Assembly (NCBI GenBank): GCA_026770025.1
Contig: JAMXDE010000017.1
Span: 372,001-436,000 of the forward strand
Direction of reading: 5' to 3'
Source: Craspedostauros australis
Lineage: Eukaryota; Bacillariophyta; Bacillariophyceae; Mastogloiales; Achnanthaceae
Length of the DNA stretch: 64,000 nucleotides
Each line of letters starts with the position of its first letter. Within the stretch, counting starts at the first letter, position 1. A program made the translations under genes and the position numbers. Shown here piece after piece: positions 1 through 8,287 of the stretch. Under the pieces are notes generated by a model. It was not told the DNA's origin. It did no database searches and worked only from the letters and a program-made list of their open reading frames with translations.

Positions 1-371
1 CATCCTCGCTTGTCCAATTCCGATTTGTAGGTCTTGGCGCAGGGCGTGTCGACGGCCGCCGTTTGCTTCGTGATGGGATCGTGCACCAAGTAGCCGTAGT
101 TGTCATTCAAGCAGGGGAACTGCGCCACGACGAACGGCGTTGTGGATGTTTCGCCGGACATGTTGCTGCTTGTGCCTGTGCTTGTGTTTTTGGCAGTGCT
201 TGTGTCTGTGGAAGTGGAGAAATGAAGATGCGGAGCCGCGCAGGTTCGGTGGGAAGTTGGGACGAACGCGTTGCAGTACGAAGAGGTCGACGTCAGCGTG
301 AGGAAGGAGAGCGCTGCTGTGGTGGTGGAACGGAAGAGGCGCTTGCTGCTCCTCTGCATCGCAATGTTCAT
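1..371 (-). CDS. Glyoxalase II (hydroxyacylglutathione hydrolase), plastid-targeted, 5' part
   Basis: The frame is open from an ATG at 371 to the window edge, giving the first 123 residues. After about 75 residues of leader comes QFPCLNDNYGYLVHD followed by AAVDTP, the opening beta strands of glyoxalase II, a metallo-beta-lactamase-fold enzyme that hydrolyses S-D-lactoylglutathione to D-lactate and glutathione. The metal-binding THxHxDH motif would lie beyond the edge and is not visible. The leader has a hydrophobic signal-peptide segment (residues about 16-31) ending in CNAFVP, then a Ser/Thr-rich stretch: a bipartite presequence for a red-algal-type plastid. A second in-frame ATG at 359 and one near residue 70 could give other isoforms. 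Family assignment rests only on the N-terminal strand pattern; another MBL-fold hydrolase is possible. Confidence 0.75.
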   Translation of the reverse strand, partial: MNIAMQRSSKRLFRSTTTAALSFLTLTSTSSYCNAFVPTSHRTCAAPHLHFSTSTDTSTAKNTSTGTSSNMSGETSTTPFVVAQFPCLNDNYGYLVHDPITKQTAAVDTPCAKTYKSELDKRG

Positions 372-825
372 GGCTCTGCAAATGGATACACGCACGAACT
401 GTTGGGAGGATCGTGGATTATGGGATGGTGTCAGCACAACGTCGAAAGCGAATGCGGTTGCTCCGACCAAATCCGAGTCTTCATGACATCTCTGTGTATG
501 TGGATTGACGCAGATCTTCCTGCCTTGTCGATGCATCCCACGATGGCAGGAGAAAGAATGATGACGAGGCTTCGATGATCCTGTTTGTCTTTCTGTGCTG
601 CGTTTTTGCCTGTGCAGTTTTGGAGGCAAGATCGTGGCCATTCTCGAATCACGAGGTCCATTGACAACGAAAGAGACCTCGTGAATCAAAACAACTCTCT
701 ACATTACGAACAATAGCCTGCTCGTTACGTTCCACTGCACCATTGCGACTGCACATCTTCGCTGACTCTGCTCTATTCGCCCACGCATAACCCACAGAAT
801 GGTCAGCTGACGGTATGTTAACCAG
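372..825. other. Intergenic region, no gene seen
   Basis: This stretch lies between the start of the glyoxalase gene and the stop of the next minus-strand gene. It should hold the glyoxalase promoter and the downstream gene's 3' UTR. No convincing ORF or repeat was seen. Confidence 0.5.
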
Positions 826-1707
826 CTACCTATCCCAAGCACCCCCCTTGAGCCTGGCTTCGATGGCATCGATACGCTCCTGAAACCGGTCCTCCTTCTG
901 CGTCCACGTCGCCACGTCCATCTTGCCATCGGCGAGCTGGTTGGCGAGATCGGCGCGCAGATACTTGAGCACCACGACCGTCTTGGAGTCGATCGCCTTC
1001 GCATCAAACGACACGCCGTTCTCCGCATCCACCGCGCTGTCCGCAAACCGATACAAGATGCTCGTCGCCGTGACGGGTTCCTCGCCAAAGATGTCGTCAT
1101 CGCCTTGCGATCGCTCCGAGATTGTGTAGATCGACACGAAGAGTCCCGGCGCGATGCGGAAGATGGCGAACTTCAATTCATGCTCGTAGGCTCCGCGCGA
1201 GACCTCGATGCGCGCGTTGATGGCGTCCGTGTAACACGCGATGGCCGTGTCGTCAGTGCGCACTTCGATATCGTGCAACGCGGCGCGCACGGCCGTCTCG
1301 ATCTTGTCCAACGTGAATTCGCTCGTGTACTCGACGAGGGTGTGCGTGCCTTCGACGAGGACGTTGGCGTCGAGGATGCCGGCGCTGGCGAAGATTTCGT
1401 TCTTGGTGGCGTCCAGTTTGGTCCAGCCTTCGGCGGCGTGTTGGGACAGGTCGGCTTCGAGCTGATCGAGCTTGGCCTTGGCGGCTTCTGGCGACGTCGT
1501 CACGATGGTCTCCACGCGATCCGACATGCAGTAGCCGAGTTTGGGAAGATTCTTGCGGTTGATGCCGACATTGACGTTCGCACCAACATGATGAACGGGA
1601 GCAATGACGAACGCAGCTGAGCGATCCAGACACAAGCAGAGCGCAGATACCATCACCACAAGGTTGCAAACGCTGGCTTCGTTGCGACAGAATGCAAGCG
1701 TCTTCAT
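826..1707 (-). CDS. Plastid-targeted protein of unknown function
   Basis: A 293-residue protein starts at the first in-frame ATG (1707); the open frame extends further upstream, but only from a TTG. The N-terminus is hydrophobic (residues about 15-30, VVMVSALCLCL) and leads to SAAFVIAP, which closely matches the ASAFAP-like cleavage motif of diatom plastid presequences. The mature part is an acidic alpha/beta sequence with a helical segment near residues 65-95 and a charged C-terminal helix ending at GGAWDR. No catalytic motif or named family was recognised. It lies head to head with the TRAPPC8-like gene, sharing a 734-bp spacer. The targeting inference is stronger than anything about function. 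Confidence 0.75.
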   Translation of the reverse strand: MKTLAFCRNEASVCNLVVMVSALCLCLDRSAAFVIAPVHHVGANVNVGINRKNLPKLGYCMSDRVETIVTTSPEAAKAKLDQLEADLSQHAAEGWTKLDATKNEIFASAGILDANVLVEGTHTLVEYTSEFTLDKIETAVRAALHDIEVRTDDTAIACYTDAINARIEVSRGAYEHELKFAIFRIAPGLFVSIYTISERSQGDDDIFGEEPVTATSILYRFADSAVDAENGVSFDAKAIDSKTVVVLKYLRADLANQLADGKMDVATWTQKEDRFQERIDAIEARLKGGAWDR

Positions 1708-2441
1708 CTTCACCGTGCGTAGTCTCTGATGTCGGTTGGAGAGATGGCAACTTTGAGAGATTTCAGCTGCGCACGAGAGACAGACAAGATGCCGACTGAG
1801 ATGATGGGTGTAGTCGTACGTATGGTGGATGGCCAAGGGGGGAGAGCAACAGGAAGATCGAGGTTTGTTTGGTCGGAGATGTCACGGTGATGGCTCACGA
1901 CACGGTTCGATCGTGTGAGTGGACAAGAATGTCAATGTGGATGAAGGCGTATCGACTCACTCGAGTAACGTGCACCAACACCACTCTCTAGACTGGATTC
2001 GCATTCTAACATGGCGGTTCACGTGAGAAGAAAGCACCGAGAACGAAAAAGACACGAAGAAGCGTGCAATCTTTTGGGGAACTCGCACACACAAATGCTC
2101 ACGAAGCACCAACGATCTGTTCCTTGATCTCCCACCACAACCACAACGACCACAAAAACCAAGGGAGAGACTAATAGGCAGGAAGGATCATCATTCCTTC
2201 TCAGCTCCACTCTTGGTCGGACTCCACCATACTCTGCATCAACTCTGTTCCTCAGTTGTGACGATAATTGAACAAATACGCACACGGCGATCTCGGTGTT
2301 GGCAGCGTGTTTTGGGACAAAGAAGCACTACACAACCACCAAAGGAACCACAAAAGGAACGACGAAAGCAAAAGCGAAGAAGTCATAGCAACAGCTGGGA
2401 CCTTCTTGGAGGATCCAGAGCAACCTTGAAGCCAAAAGACG
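1708..2441. promoter_or_regulatory. Divergent intergenic region (presumed bidirectional promoter)
   Basis: The 734 bp separate the minus-strand plastid protein gene from the plus-strand TRAPPC8-like gene, so both promoters and 5' UTRs must lie here. The stretch before 2442 is rich in A and C, as expected for a 5' leader. No specific element was identified. Confidence 0.4.
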
Positions 2442-5400
2442 ATGAGCGCACCACCATTCCCACCGCCGCCACCGCCGCCGCCACCACCTGGAGGAGGAGG
2501 AGGCAACGATCCCAAGGAGTTCAGCTTCGGAGCGCTGCGCCCGGGTCCTCCTCCGCCGAGGAATGCCGGCGCGAATTCCAACCAACAGCAGGAGTTCACC
2601 GTGGTTCCTCCACCACCTCCTCCTCCGCCATCGTCCAACTCCTCGTCTTCGCCCACGGTTGGCGCAGGCAATGCCCGAGGCACTGCTCGAGGCGGCCCCC
2701 GCCCTCCACCACAGCCCATGCATTCGTACGGTCAGACGCACAGCGCATCGCCATCCATTCCTGTGCTCAGCAGCGCACCTCCCTCAGGCAACTTTGATCA
2801 TCCTCTTGCCTTTGCGGATCATGACATGGACCAGCAATACCCACAGCAGCTGCAGCAGCAACACGCCCTTCCCAGGTCAGGCTTCTCACCACCGCGTCCT
2901 CTGGTGCCGCCTCCGCCGCAAGCTGCAACCGCGAACCCAAACGCGGCGTTCCGACCTCCTCCCCCGCCACCGCCAAATACGAGTACCAAGCCCACCGTCG
3001 CCAATCAGATGCCCCTTCCGCCTCCGCCCAACAGGCCCAGCAGACCGACCACAACAGCAACCTCGTCCATGGCCATGATGATGATGGCGGCAGACAAGTC
3101 CACTGCCTTGGCGGACACGGACAACACATCGCAGACGTCGGGCAACTCCACCTCCGATCTCACGGCACCGATCCGAAACACCGCCACGGAATCCATTTCG
3201 GCCAAAGCCACGGAGCCACCCTACGTGCCGCTCATGACATTTGCCAGCGCCAACAAACCGACGGGGCCATCTCGCAGGAACAACCCGGCCATCGACAACC
3301 TCTCCGCCGTGCTCGCGCGCCGTCACACGCATATCCCCGTCCTCATCATCGCCACGGAACAGGCCAACCGCCTCGCATGGAAGAATGGGCTGCGTCTGTG
3401 CGACATGTTCCAAGGATTGTGTCAGAGCGACACGGGCGCGGGCGGCGGCGCCTCCGGTGGCGGTGCCGCAGGGGGATCCGGCGGTTGGATGCGCAACATC
3501 GGCGGGCAGATCCCGCCCTTCCGCTCCATCAACAAATCCATCGTCCTCAACCCATCGCAGATACATCTCCAGTTCGTGGAACCGGATCGCGCCAGCATAT
3601 GCTCCAACCCCAACGAGCTGCTCTATCAGCACGCCCTGCTGCAGGAGGCCGACGGAAACTTGCAGCAGGAGCTCGTGCTACTCGAAGATCGCGTCGACGA
3701 GCTGCTGCAGTCGCAACCCAACAAGCGCGGGGCCTGCGTCTACGATCAGGTCGGTGCGGATGGCAGCGCCGCGGGTGGTTCGTCCAACGGCGGTGCGCGT
3801 GGACCATCCGCGTCGTCGACCGATGATGAGTCCTTGGAGGAGGTCGTCAAGGGGGCCTACCAGCTCACGTCGCCTCTGGAAATCCCCTGGTTGGTACGCT
3901 ACCGCAACGCCCTCGACGCCTCCACGGATCATCTGCCGCACGACCTCATTGCCTGTCCTCCCGTCGTGGTCCATGTCTGCACGACGCAGGAAGTCGAACC
4001 GCCGTTGGACGTTCTCAAGGAGCTCACCTACTCGCCGCAGTACCTGCCGGACTCATTCTCCAACGCCCGCGGCATGTACGACGCCACCAAACTGCGACAG
4101 GAGGTCCTCGTCCTGCACGATGCCACGGAAGGTCCCGAAACGCAAGACAACGACCTGCTCAAGGAACAGCTGTCCCTCAGGTTCGGCCGCAACACGGAGG
4201 TCCTCACCATCAACTCCGTCCTGCCCGGCACGGCAAAGGCCTTGGCCCTGCAGGAGACGGCCGATCTGTGGGGTGGCAAAGGCCAGAAGGGCAATTACCT
4301 CTCCATGAGCGACCGCGTGGCCTTGCGCCGGTATTTCACCAACCTGGTCTGGAGCAGCATCGTGCCGGCCTTGGAACGGCGCGTCGCTGATCTCAACGGC
4401 ATCGTCAACGAACGCAAGCGCGGCGTGCGCAACGTCCTCAAGAGCTTTTGGCGCAAGCCCAAGGACGAGAAGCCCATCGGACCCAGCGCGACAGGCACGG
4501 AGGTGGCGCTGTCCGATGGCGCTGGCAAACCGATCGAAGTCGAGGAGGTCAAGTACCGCCACGGAACCATCGAGAGTCAGACCCGACTGCTGGCGGACAC
4601 GCTGTTCCTCCTGCGGGACTACGATGCGGCGATCAGCATTTACAGGCTCATCCGGGATGATTACAAATCGGACAAGGCCAACGCCCACTACGGCAGCGTC
4701 AACGAGATGATGGCGTTGTGTCTCTACCACATGGACCCGTACGGTCGCGCGAAGGAAATATTTGGGTATCTCGAAAACGCGCTCTTCAGCTACATGAAGG
4801 CCGGCGAGGAGGAGCAGGATCGTGTCCTCAAGCAGGGCGGAGGTGCGGCCGGCAACGTCTCTGCACGTCCCACTTCGGCTCCGGCATCCACCAGATTGGC
4901 AACGCGCCTGTGCTTGGTCATGGCGGCCGCACAGAGCATCACCACGGGCAGGGAAGTGGAGGTGGCGGATTTGTTGGCGTCAGCGTCGTCGCATGAAACC
5001 GCCTTGGGTGCGGCCGTTCTGTTGGAGCAATCGTCAGCATTCTACTTCAAGGCCGATATGTATCGCAAGTACGCATTCCACATGCTCATGAGCGGTCACA
5101 TGTTCCGTTCGGCGCAGCAGGAGCACCATGCCTTCCGTTGCTTCACGTGTGCTCTATACGTCTACAGGCATGGACAATGGCGCGAACTGCACAACCATCT
5201 GCGATCCGCGTTGGCCGGGCAGCTGTACAGCATGGGACGGTTCGCCGTGTCGCTGCAGCTGTACGCCAAGCTGGTGGGACTGGAGCCAGGCGAAACGCGC
5301 GGTGCCAAGGTGTCCACGAAGTCGCAGCAAAAGTTTCTGGAGAACATCATTGCCATTTGCGTCGACCATCACAAGAAGGCGTTGGCGTGCGCCGATCGCA

Positions 5401-8051
5401 TGGCGGCACCGCCCTTCGTCAGTCGGCAAGAACGCGAGCGTGTCCGCAAGGAGCAGCTGGAGCGCATCGTGCAGGTCATTCGATTCACGAAGGGCGCATC
5501 GCGAGTTTTGGAATTGCCCAACATGAGGTTGCCCTACGTCGATGATCAATCTGTCAAGGTTTGGACGGCGGCCGAGGACTACCACGGAGGCGACGTTGGC
5601 GATGACAAGCATGATTCATCGCAAGAGATTGTGGAGATGACGAGTTTGGGACAGCTCGGCAGCGGGGAGGAGCGTGTTTGGAACGAGCTCATGATGACGG
5701 CGACGGCAGAGCTGAAGGCCAGCAGGTCAGCAAACACGGGCTCGCTGGATGAAAGCACGTCAAAGGCACTCGAAAAGATCGGCGACAAAGCCCTGCGCAA
5801 GGTCATCGCTCAGATCGACAAGGAGAAGCAAAATGAAAGCCTCGCGGAACGGTCAAAGCGCAAGTCCGGTTACAAGGAAACGCCAAAGGCCCGTTCCAAC
5901 CGCGAGCCCATGTTTGTCGATTTCGACATCACGAACCCACTCAGCGTCGAGATCCAACTCAATTCCATCCAGCTCGTCGCCACCATGAATGCGAAAGACG
6001 ACAGCGTCTGCACCTGTCAGGCTGGCATCAATATCGCCTCCATGTCCAAAAATGCCGACAAGGCGCAGAAAACATGGACGTTTGCGACATCCAACGATAC
6101 ATTCGAGGTTGCGCAGTTCTGCCGCATCGCACCTACCGGCAAGAAGTCCTGGCGATCGGCATCGGAAGTCCCGCCGTTCTTTGTCGTGACGAAGGTGGAC
6201 CAGACCTTGGCACCGAACGAGTCCATCAAGCTGTCCCTGGGTATCGCTCCCCTTGTGGAAGGTGATTTGGAAATCCTCGGTGTCCGATTCAAGTTGTCGG
6301 ACGCTGTGTGGATGTACCATCCGTTCCACATTCGAGGACCGCTGCTGAAGAACACGAGAGCGAACATCGAGCAGCGCGTTCGTGGCAAGTCCATGCTGCT
6401 GAAGGCAAAGATCGAAGCCGAGATGCCGTGCCTCACAGTCAAGATGATCCCGCACAAGGTCGGTCTGACGACGGATCATCAACCGCTTCTCGACGGACAG
6501 ATCAGTTCGTGGACGCTGCAAGTATCGAATGTCGGCAACGCACCTGCCGGTGGAATCCACCTGAAGACCAACCAACCGTGGATCAACGTCGGTGCAGGCG
6601 ATACTGTTGCTACCGGTGGTGGCGTCGCAATTACTGAGTCGATATCGGCATGCATTGGCCCAACGGGAACGCTCATGGCTCTTCCGATGCAGGATGCCTC
6701 GTTGCAAGTGCCAGGTCAAATCCAACCCGGCGAGAGCATCGACATCCCAATCAAGCTTCGTACTTCCGGTGTGGACAAGGAAGATTTTTACATGCTGTAC
6801 CGGTACGAGCTTCCGAATTCGGACCGTGTGCGTTGGCTGAAGAAGATGTTCTGCGTGACGGTCTTTCCCTCCGTGTCACTGTCCACGTCGGTCGTGGCAT
6901 CGTCATGGAACGACAACGAGTACCTGCTTGGAGTGGAGGTGTCGAATCACAGGAAAGATCAACCAACCGATTTGTTCGTGACGTTGGAGGAAATCAACCT
7001 GCTGAGTCGGCAGTACAAGCTGGAAGCAATTCCCGATCAGTACGCCGCCGCCACCCTTCGTCTGAATTGGCAGGAACGCGTCACGCTCCATTTCCGGCTT
7101 TTGCCGCTGGTCGACAGTGGTGACGGTGCGGCTGCAAGTGGCGAAGATTATTCCAAGCTCCCCATTTCGACGGCCGCGCTGGGAACGACTCCAGCCAAAG
7201 GTTGTGCGGACCCATCAATCGCCAACTACGTCGCGTTAGAACGTGCGACGGAGGACTTCGAAACGACGTGGGAAGGACATCAGGAGGAGCTGCTGCGGAT
7301 GGTGGACGGTGAAGAGGAGCAACCGAGGTCAATCTCTTCCATCCGAAGAGCCAACACGCCGGATGTCGCGTACGGACAGCAAGACGATGCATCGAGGACG
7401 GATGAGAAGGAAGTGCCGATACATCCGACTTCCATCGCGAGGCTGTGCCCACCTGGACCGGTGAGCGAGGCATTTGTTCATGTGATTTGCAACTGGAGCA
7501 TCGGCAACATTGCTGGCGCAAACAACGGAGATGACCCCTCTCCGCCACAGCACCAAACAATGCCAACCTTGTCCGGAGAACATCACGTGCGAGACATCTC
7601 AGTTCGATCCACCGACACCCCGGCTCGGGACAGTCTGATCCGCAGCTGCCCAATCACTGCCACTGCGATCCTGCCGAAGACTGTCTCGAACAACTTCGCC
7701 GAAGGCCCCGCAATGGCATCAGTCGTTGTCACGCTGCGCAATCAGCTCGTGGATAAGCCTGTGAAATTCTCCGTTGACATCGAAGAACTGCTGGCCTGCG
7801 AATTGACTGGCGTTCAAGCCAGTGCGTTCACGCTGGATGCGGGAGAGGAAGTCCAAATTCCGTTCGAGGCGTTGATTTATCAACCGGGAATTCACAACTT
7901 GCAGATGCTCCGGATCACCCTGAAGGATGAGAATAGCGACGGTAACCATGGCGACGACGACATGTTTCAGACCGAAGCTCACTCATTCCATTTCCCGATG
8001 CAGCAATGGCTGGTGAATGCTATCGATACGAGCATTTCCGCGGCACCATGA
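2442..8051 (+). CDS. TRAPPC8/Trs85-like TRAPP III complex subunit
   Basis: The 1869-residue intronless product resembles TRAPPC8 (yeast Trs85), the subunit specific to TRAPP III, which activates Rab1/Ypt1 in early secretory traffic and autophagy. Residues about 1-280 are low complexity and rich in proline (runs of PPPP alternating with Gly and Ser). From about 290 the conserved core begins (VLIIATEQANRLAWKNGL), with the typical block ALERRVADLNGIVNERKRG and then SQTRLLADTLFLLRDYDAA, which starts a helical-repeat region. The C-terminal third, from about residue 1140, looks beta-rich, as in the Ig-like region of TRAPPC8. The start is the first ATG of the frame (2442). The long poly-proline N-terminus is not part of the family core and may bind SH3, WW or profilin-like partners (inference). 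Confidence 0.85.
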   Translation: MSAPPFPPPPPPPPPPGGGGGNDPKEFSFGALRPGPPPPRNAGANSNQQQEFTVVPPPPPPPPSSNSSSSPTVGAGNARGTARGGPRPPPQPMHSYGQTHSASPSIPVLSSAPPSGNFDHPLAFADHDMDQQYPQQLQQQHALPRSGFSPPRPLVPPPPQAATANPNAAFRPPPPPPPNTSTKPTVANQMPLPPPPNRPSRPTTTATSSMAMMMMAADKSTALADTDNTSQTSGNSTSDLTAPIRNTATESISAKATEPPYVPLMTFASANKPTGPSRRNNPAIDNLSAVLARRHTHIPVLIIATEQANRLAWKNGLRLCDMFQGLCQSDTGAGGGASGGGAAGGSGGWMRNIGGQIPPFRSINKSIVLNPSQIHLQFVEPDRASICSNPNELLYQHALLQEADGNLQQELVLLEDRVDELLQSQPNKRGACVYDQVGADGSAAGGSSNGGARGPSASSTDDESLEEVVKGAYQLTSPLEIPWLVRYRNALDASTDHLPHDLIACPPVVVHVCTTQEVEPPLDVLKELTYSPQYLPDSFSNARGMYDATKLRQEVLVLHDATEGPETQDNDLLKEQLSLRFGRNTEVLTINSVLPGTAKALALQETADLWGGKGQKGNYLSMSDRVALRRYFTNLVWSSIVPALERRVADLNGIVNERKRGVRNVLKSFWRKPKDEKPIGPSATGTEVALSDGAGKPIEVEEVKYRHGTIESQTRLLADTLFLLRDYDAAISIYRLIRDDYKSDKANAHYGSVNEMMALCLYHMDPYGRAKEIFGYLENALFSYMKAGEEEQDRVLKQGGGAAGNVSARPTSAPASTRLATRLCLVMAAAQSITTGREVEVADLLASASSHETALGAAVLLEQSSAFYFKADMYRKYAFHMLMSGHMFRSAQQEHHAFRCFTCALYVYRHGQWRELHNHLRSALAGQLYSMGRFAVSLQLYAKLVGLEPGETRGAKVSTKSQQKFLENIIAICVDHHKKALACADRMAAPPFVSRQERERVRKEQLERIVQVIRFTKGASRVLELPNMRLPYVDDQSVKVWTAAEDYHGGDVGDDKHDSSQEIVEMTSLGQLGSGEERVWNELMMTATAELKASRSANTGSLDESTSKALEKIGDKALRKVIAQIDKEKQNESLAERSKRKSGYKETPKARSNREPMFVDFDITNPLSVEIQLNSIQLVATMNAKDDSVCTCQAGINIASMSKNADKAQKTWTFATSNDTFEVAQFCRIAPTGKKSWRSASEVPPFFVVTKVDQTLAPNESIKLSLGIAPLVEGDLEILGVRFKLSDAVWMYHPFHIRGPLLKNTRANIEQRVRGKSMLLKAKIEAEMPCLTVKMIPHKVGLTTDHQPLLDGQISSWTLQVSNVGNAPAGGIHLKTNQPWINVGAGDTVATGGGVAITESISACIGPTGTLMALPMQDASLQVPGQIQPGESIDIPIKLRTSGVDKEDFYMLYRYELPNSDRVRWLKKMFCVTVFPSVSLSTSVVASSWNDNEYLLGVEVSNHRKDQPTDLFVTLEEINLLSRQYKLEAIPDQYAAATLRLNWQERVTLHFRLLPLVDSGDGAAASGEDYSKLPISTAALGTTPAKGCADPSIANYVALERATEDFETTWEGHQEELLRMVDGEEEQPRSISSIRRANTPDVAYGQQDDASRTDEKEVPIHPTSIARLCPPGPVSEAFVHVICNWSIGNIAGANNGDDPSPPQHQTMPTLSGEHHVRDISVRSTDTPARDSLIRSCPITATAILPKTVSNNFAEGPAMASVVVTLRNQLVDKPVKFSVDIEELLACELTGVQASAFTLDAGEEVQIPFEALIYQPGIHNLQMLRITLKDENSDGNHGDDDMFQTEAHSFHFPMQQWLVNAIDTSISAAP

Positions 8052-8287
8052 CAATGTGACAACAGTGAAATACAATAAATAACATGATAGAGCAGTTTGG
8101 AACAGCAAACAGAAATTTGCTAGAGAGCATACTTGCTGTATGGTGCCTTGTCGTGTCGTGTGAAGTTTGCTTCATCCTATGATAGGTTCGAATACGGCAC
8201 GAGCTACGAGAGTGTTGAGGTGAGGATTGCTTGCATCCCTGAGGCATCTTCTGTTGCACCCGAAGGCATGACGTTTGATCAGGCGTT

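Noticed and set aside
4053-4730. Minus-strand ORF inside the TRAPPC8-like gene
   Set aside because: Shadow frame; the plus frame carries conserved TRAPPC8 blocks.
5853-6725. Minus-strand 290-residue ORF
   Set aside because: Shadow of the TRAPPC8-like gene in a GC-balanced coding region.
8180-8210. GGTTCGAAT-like sequence as a tRNA T-arm
   Set aside because: No matching D-arm, anticodon arm or acceptor stem could be built around it.
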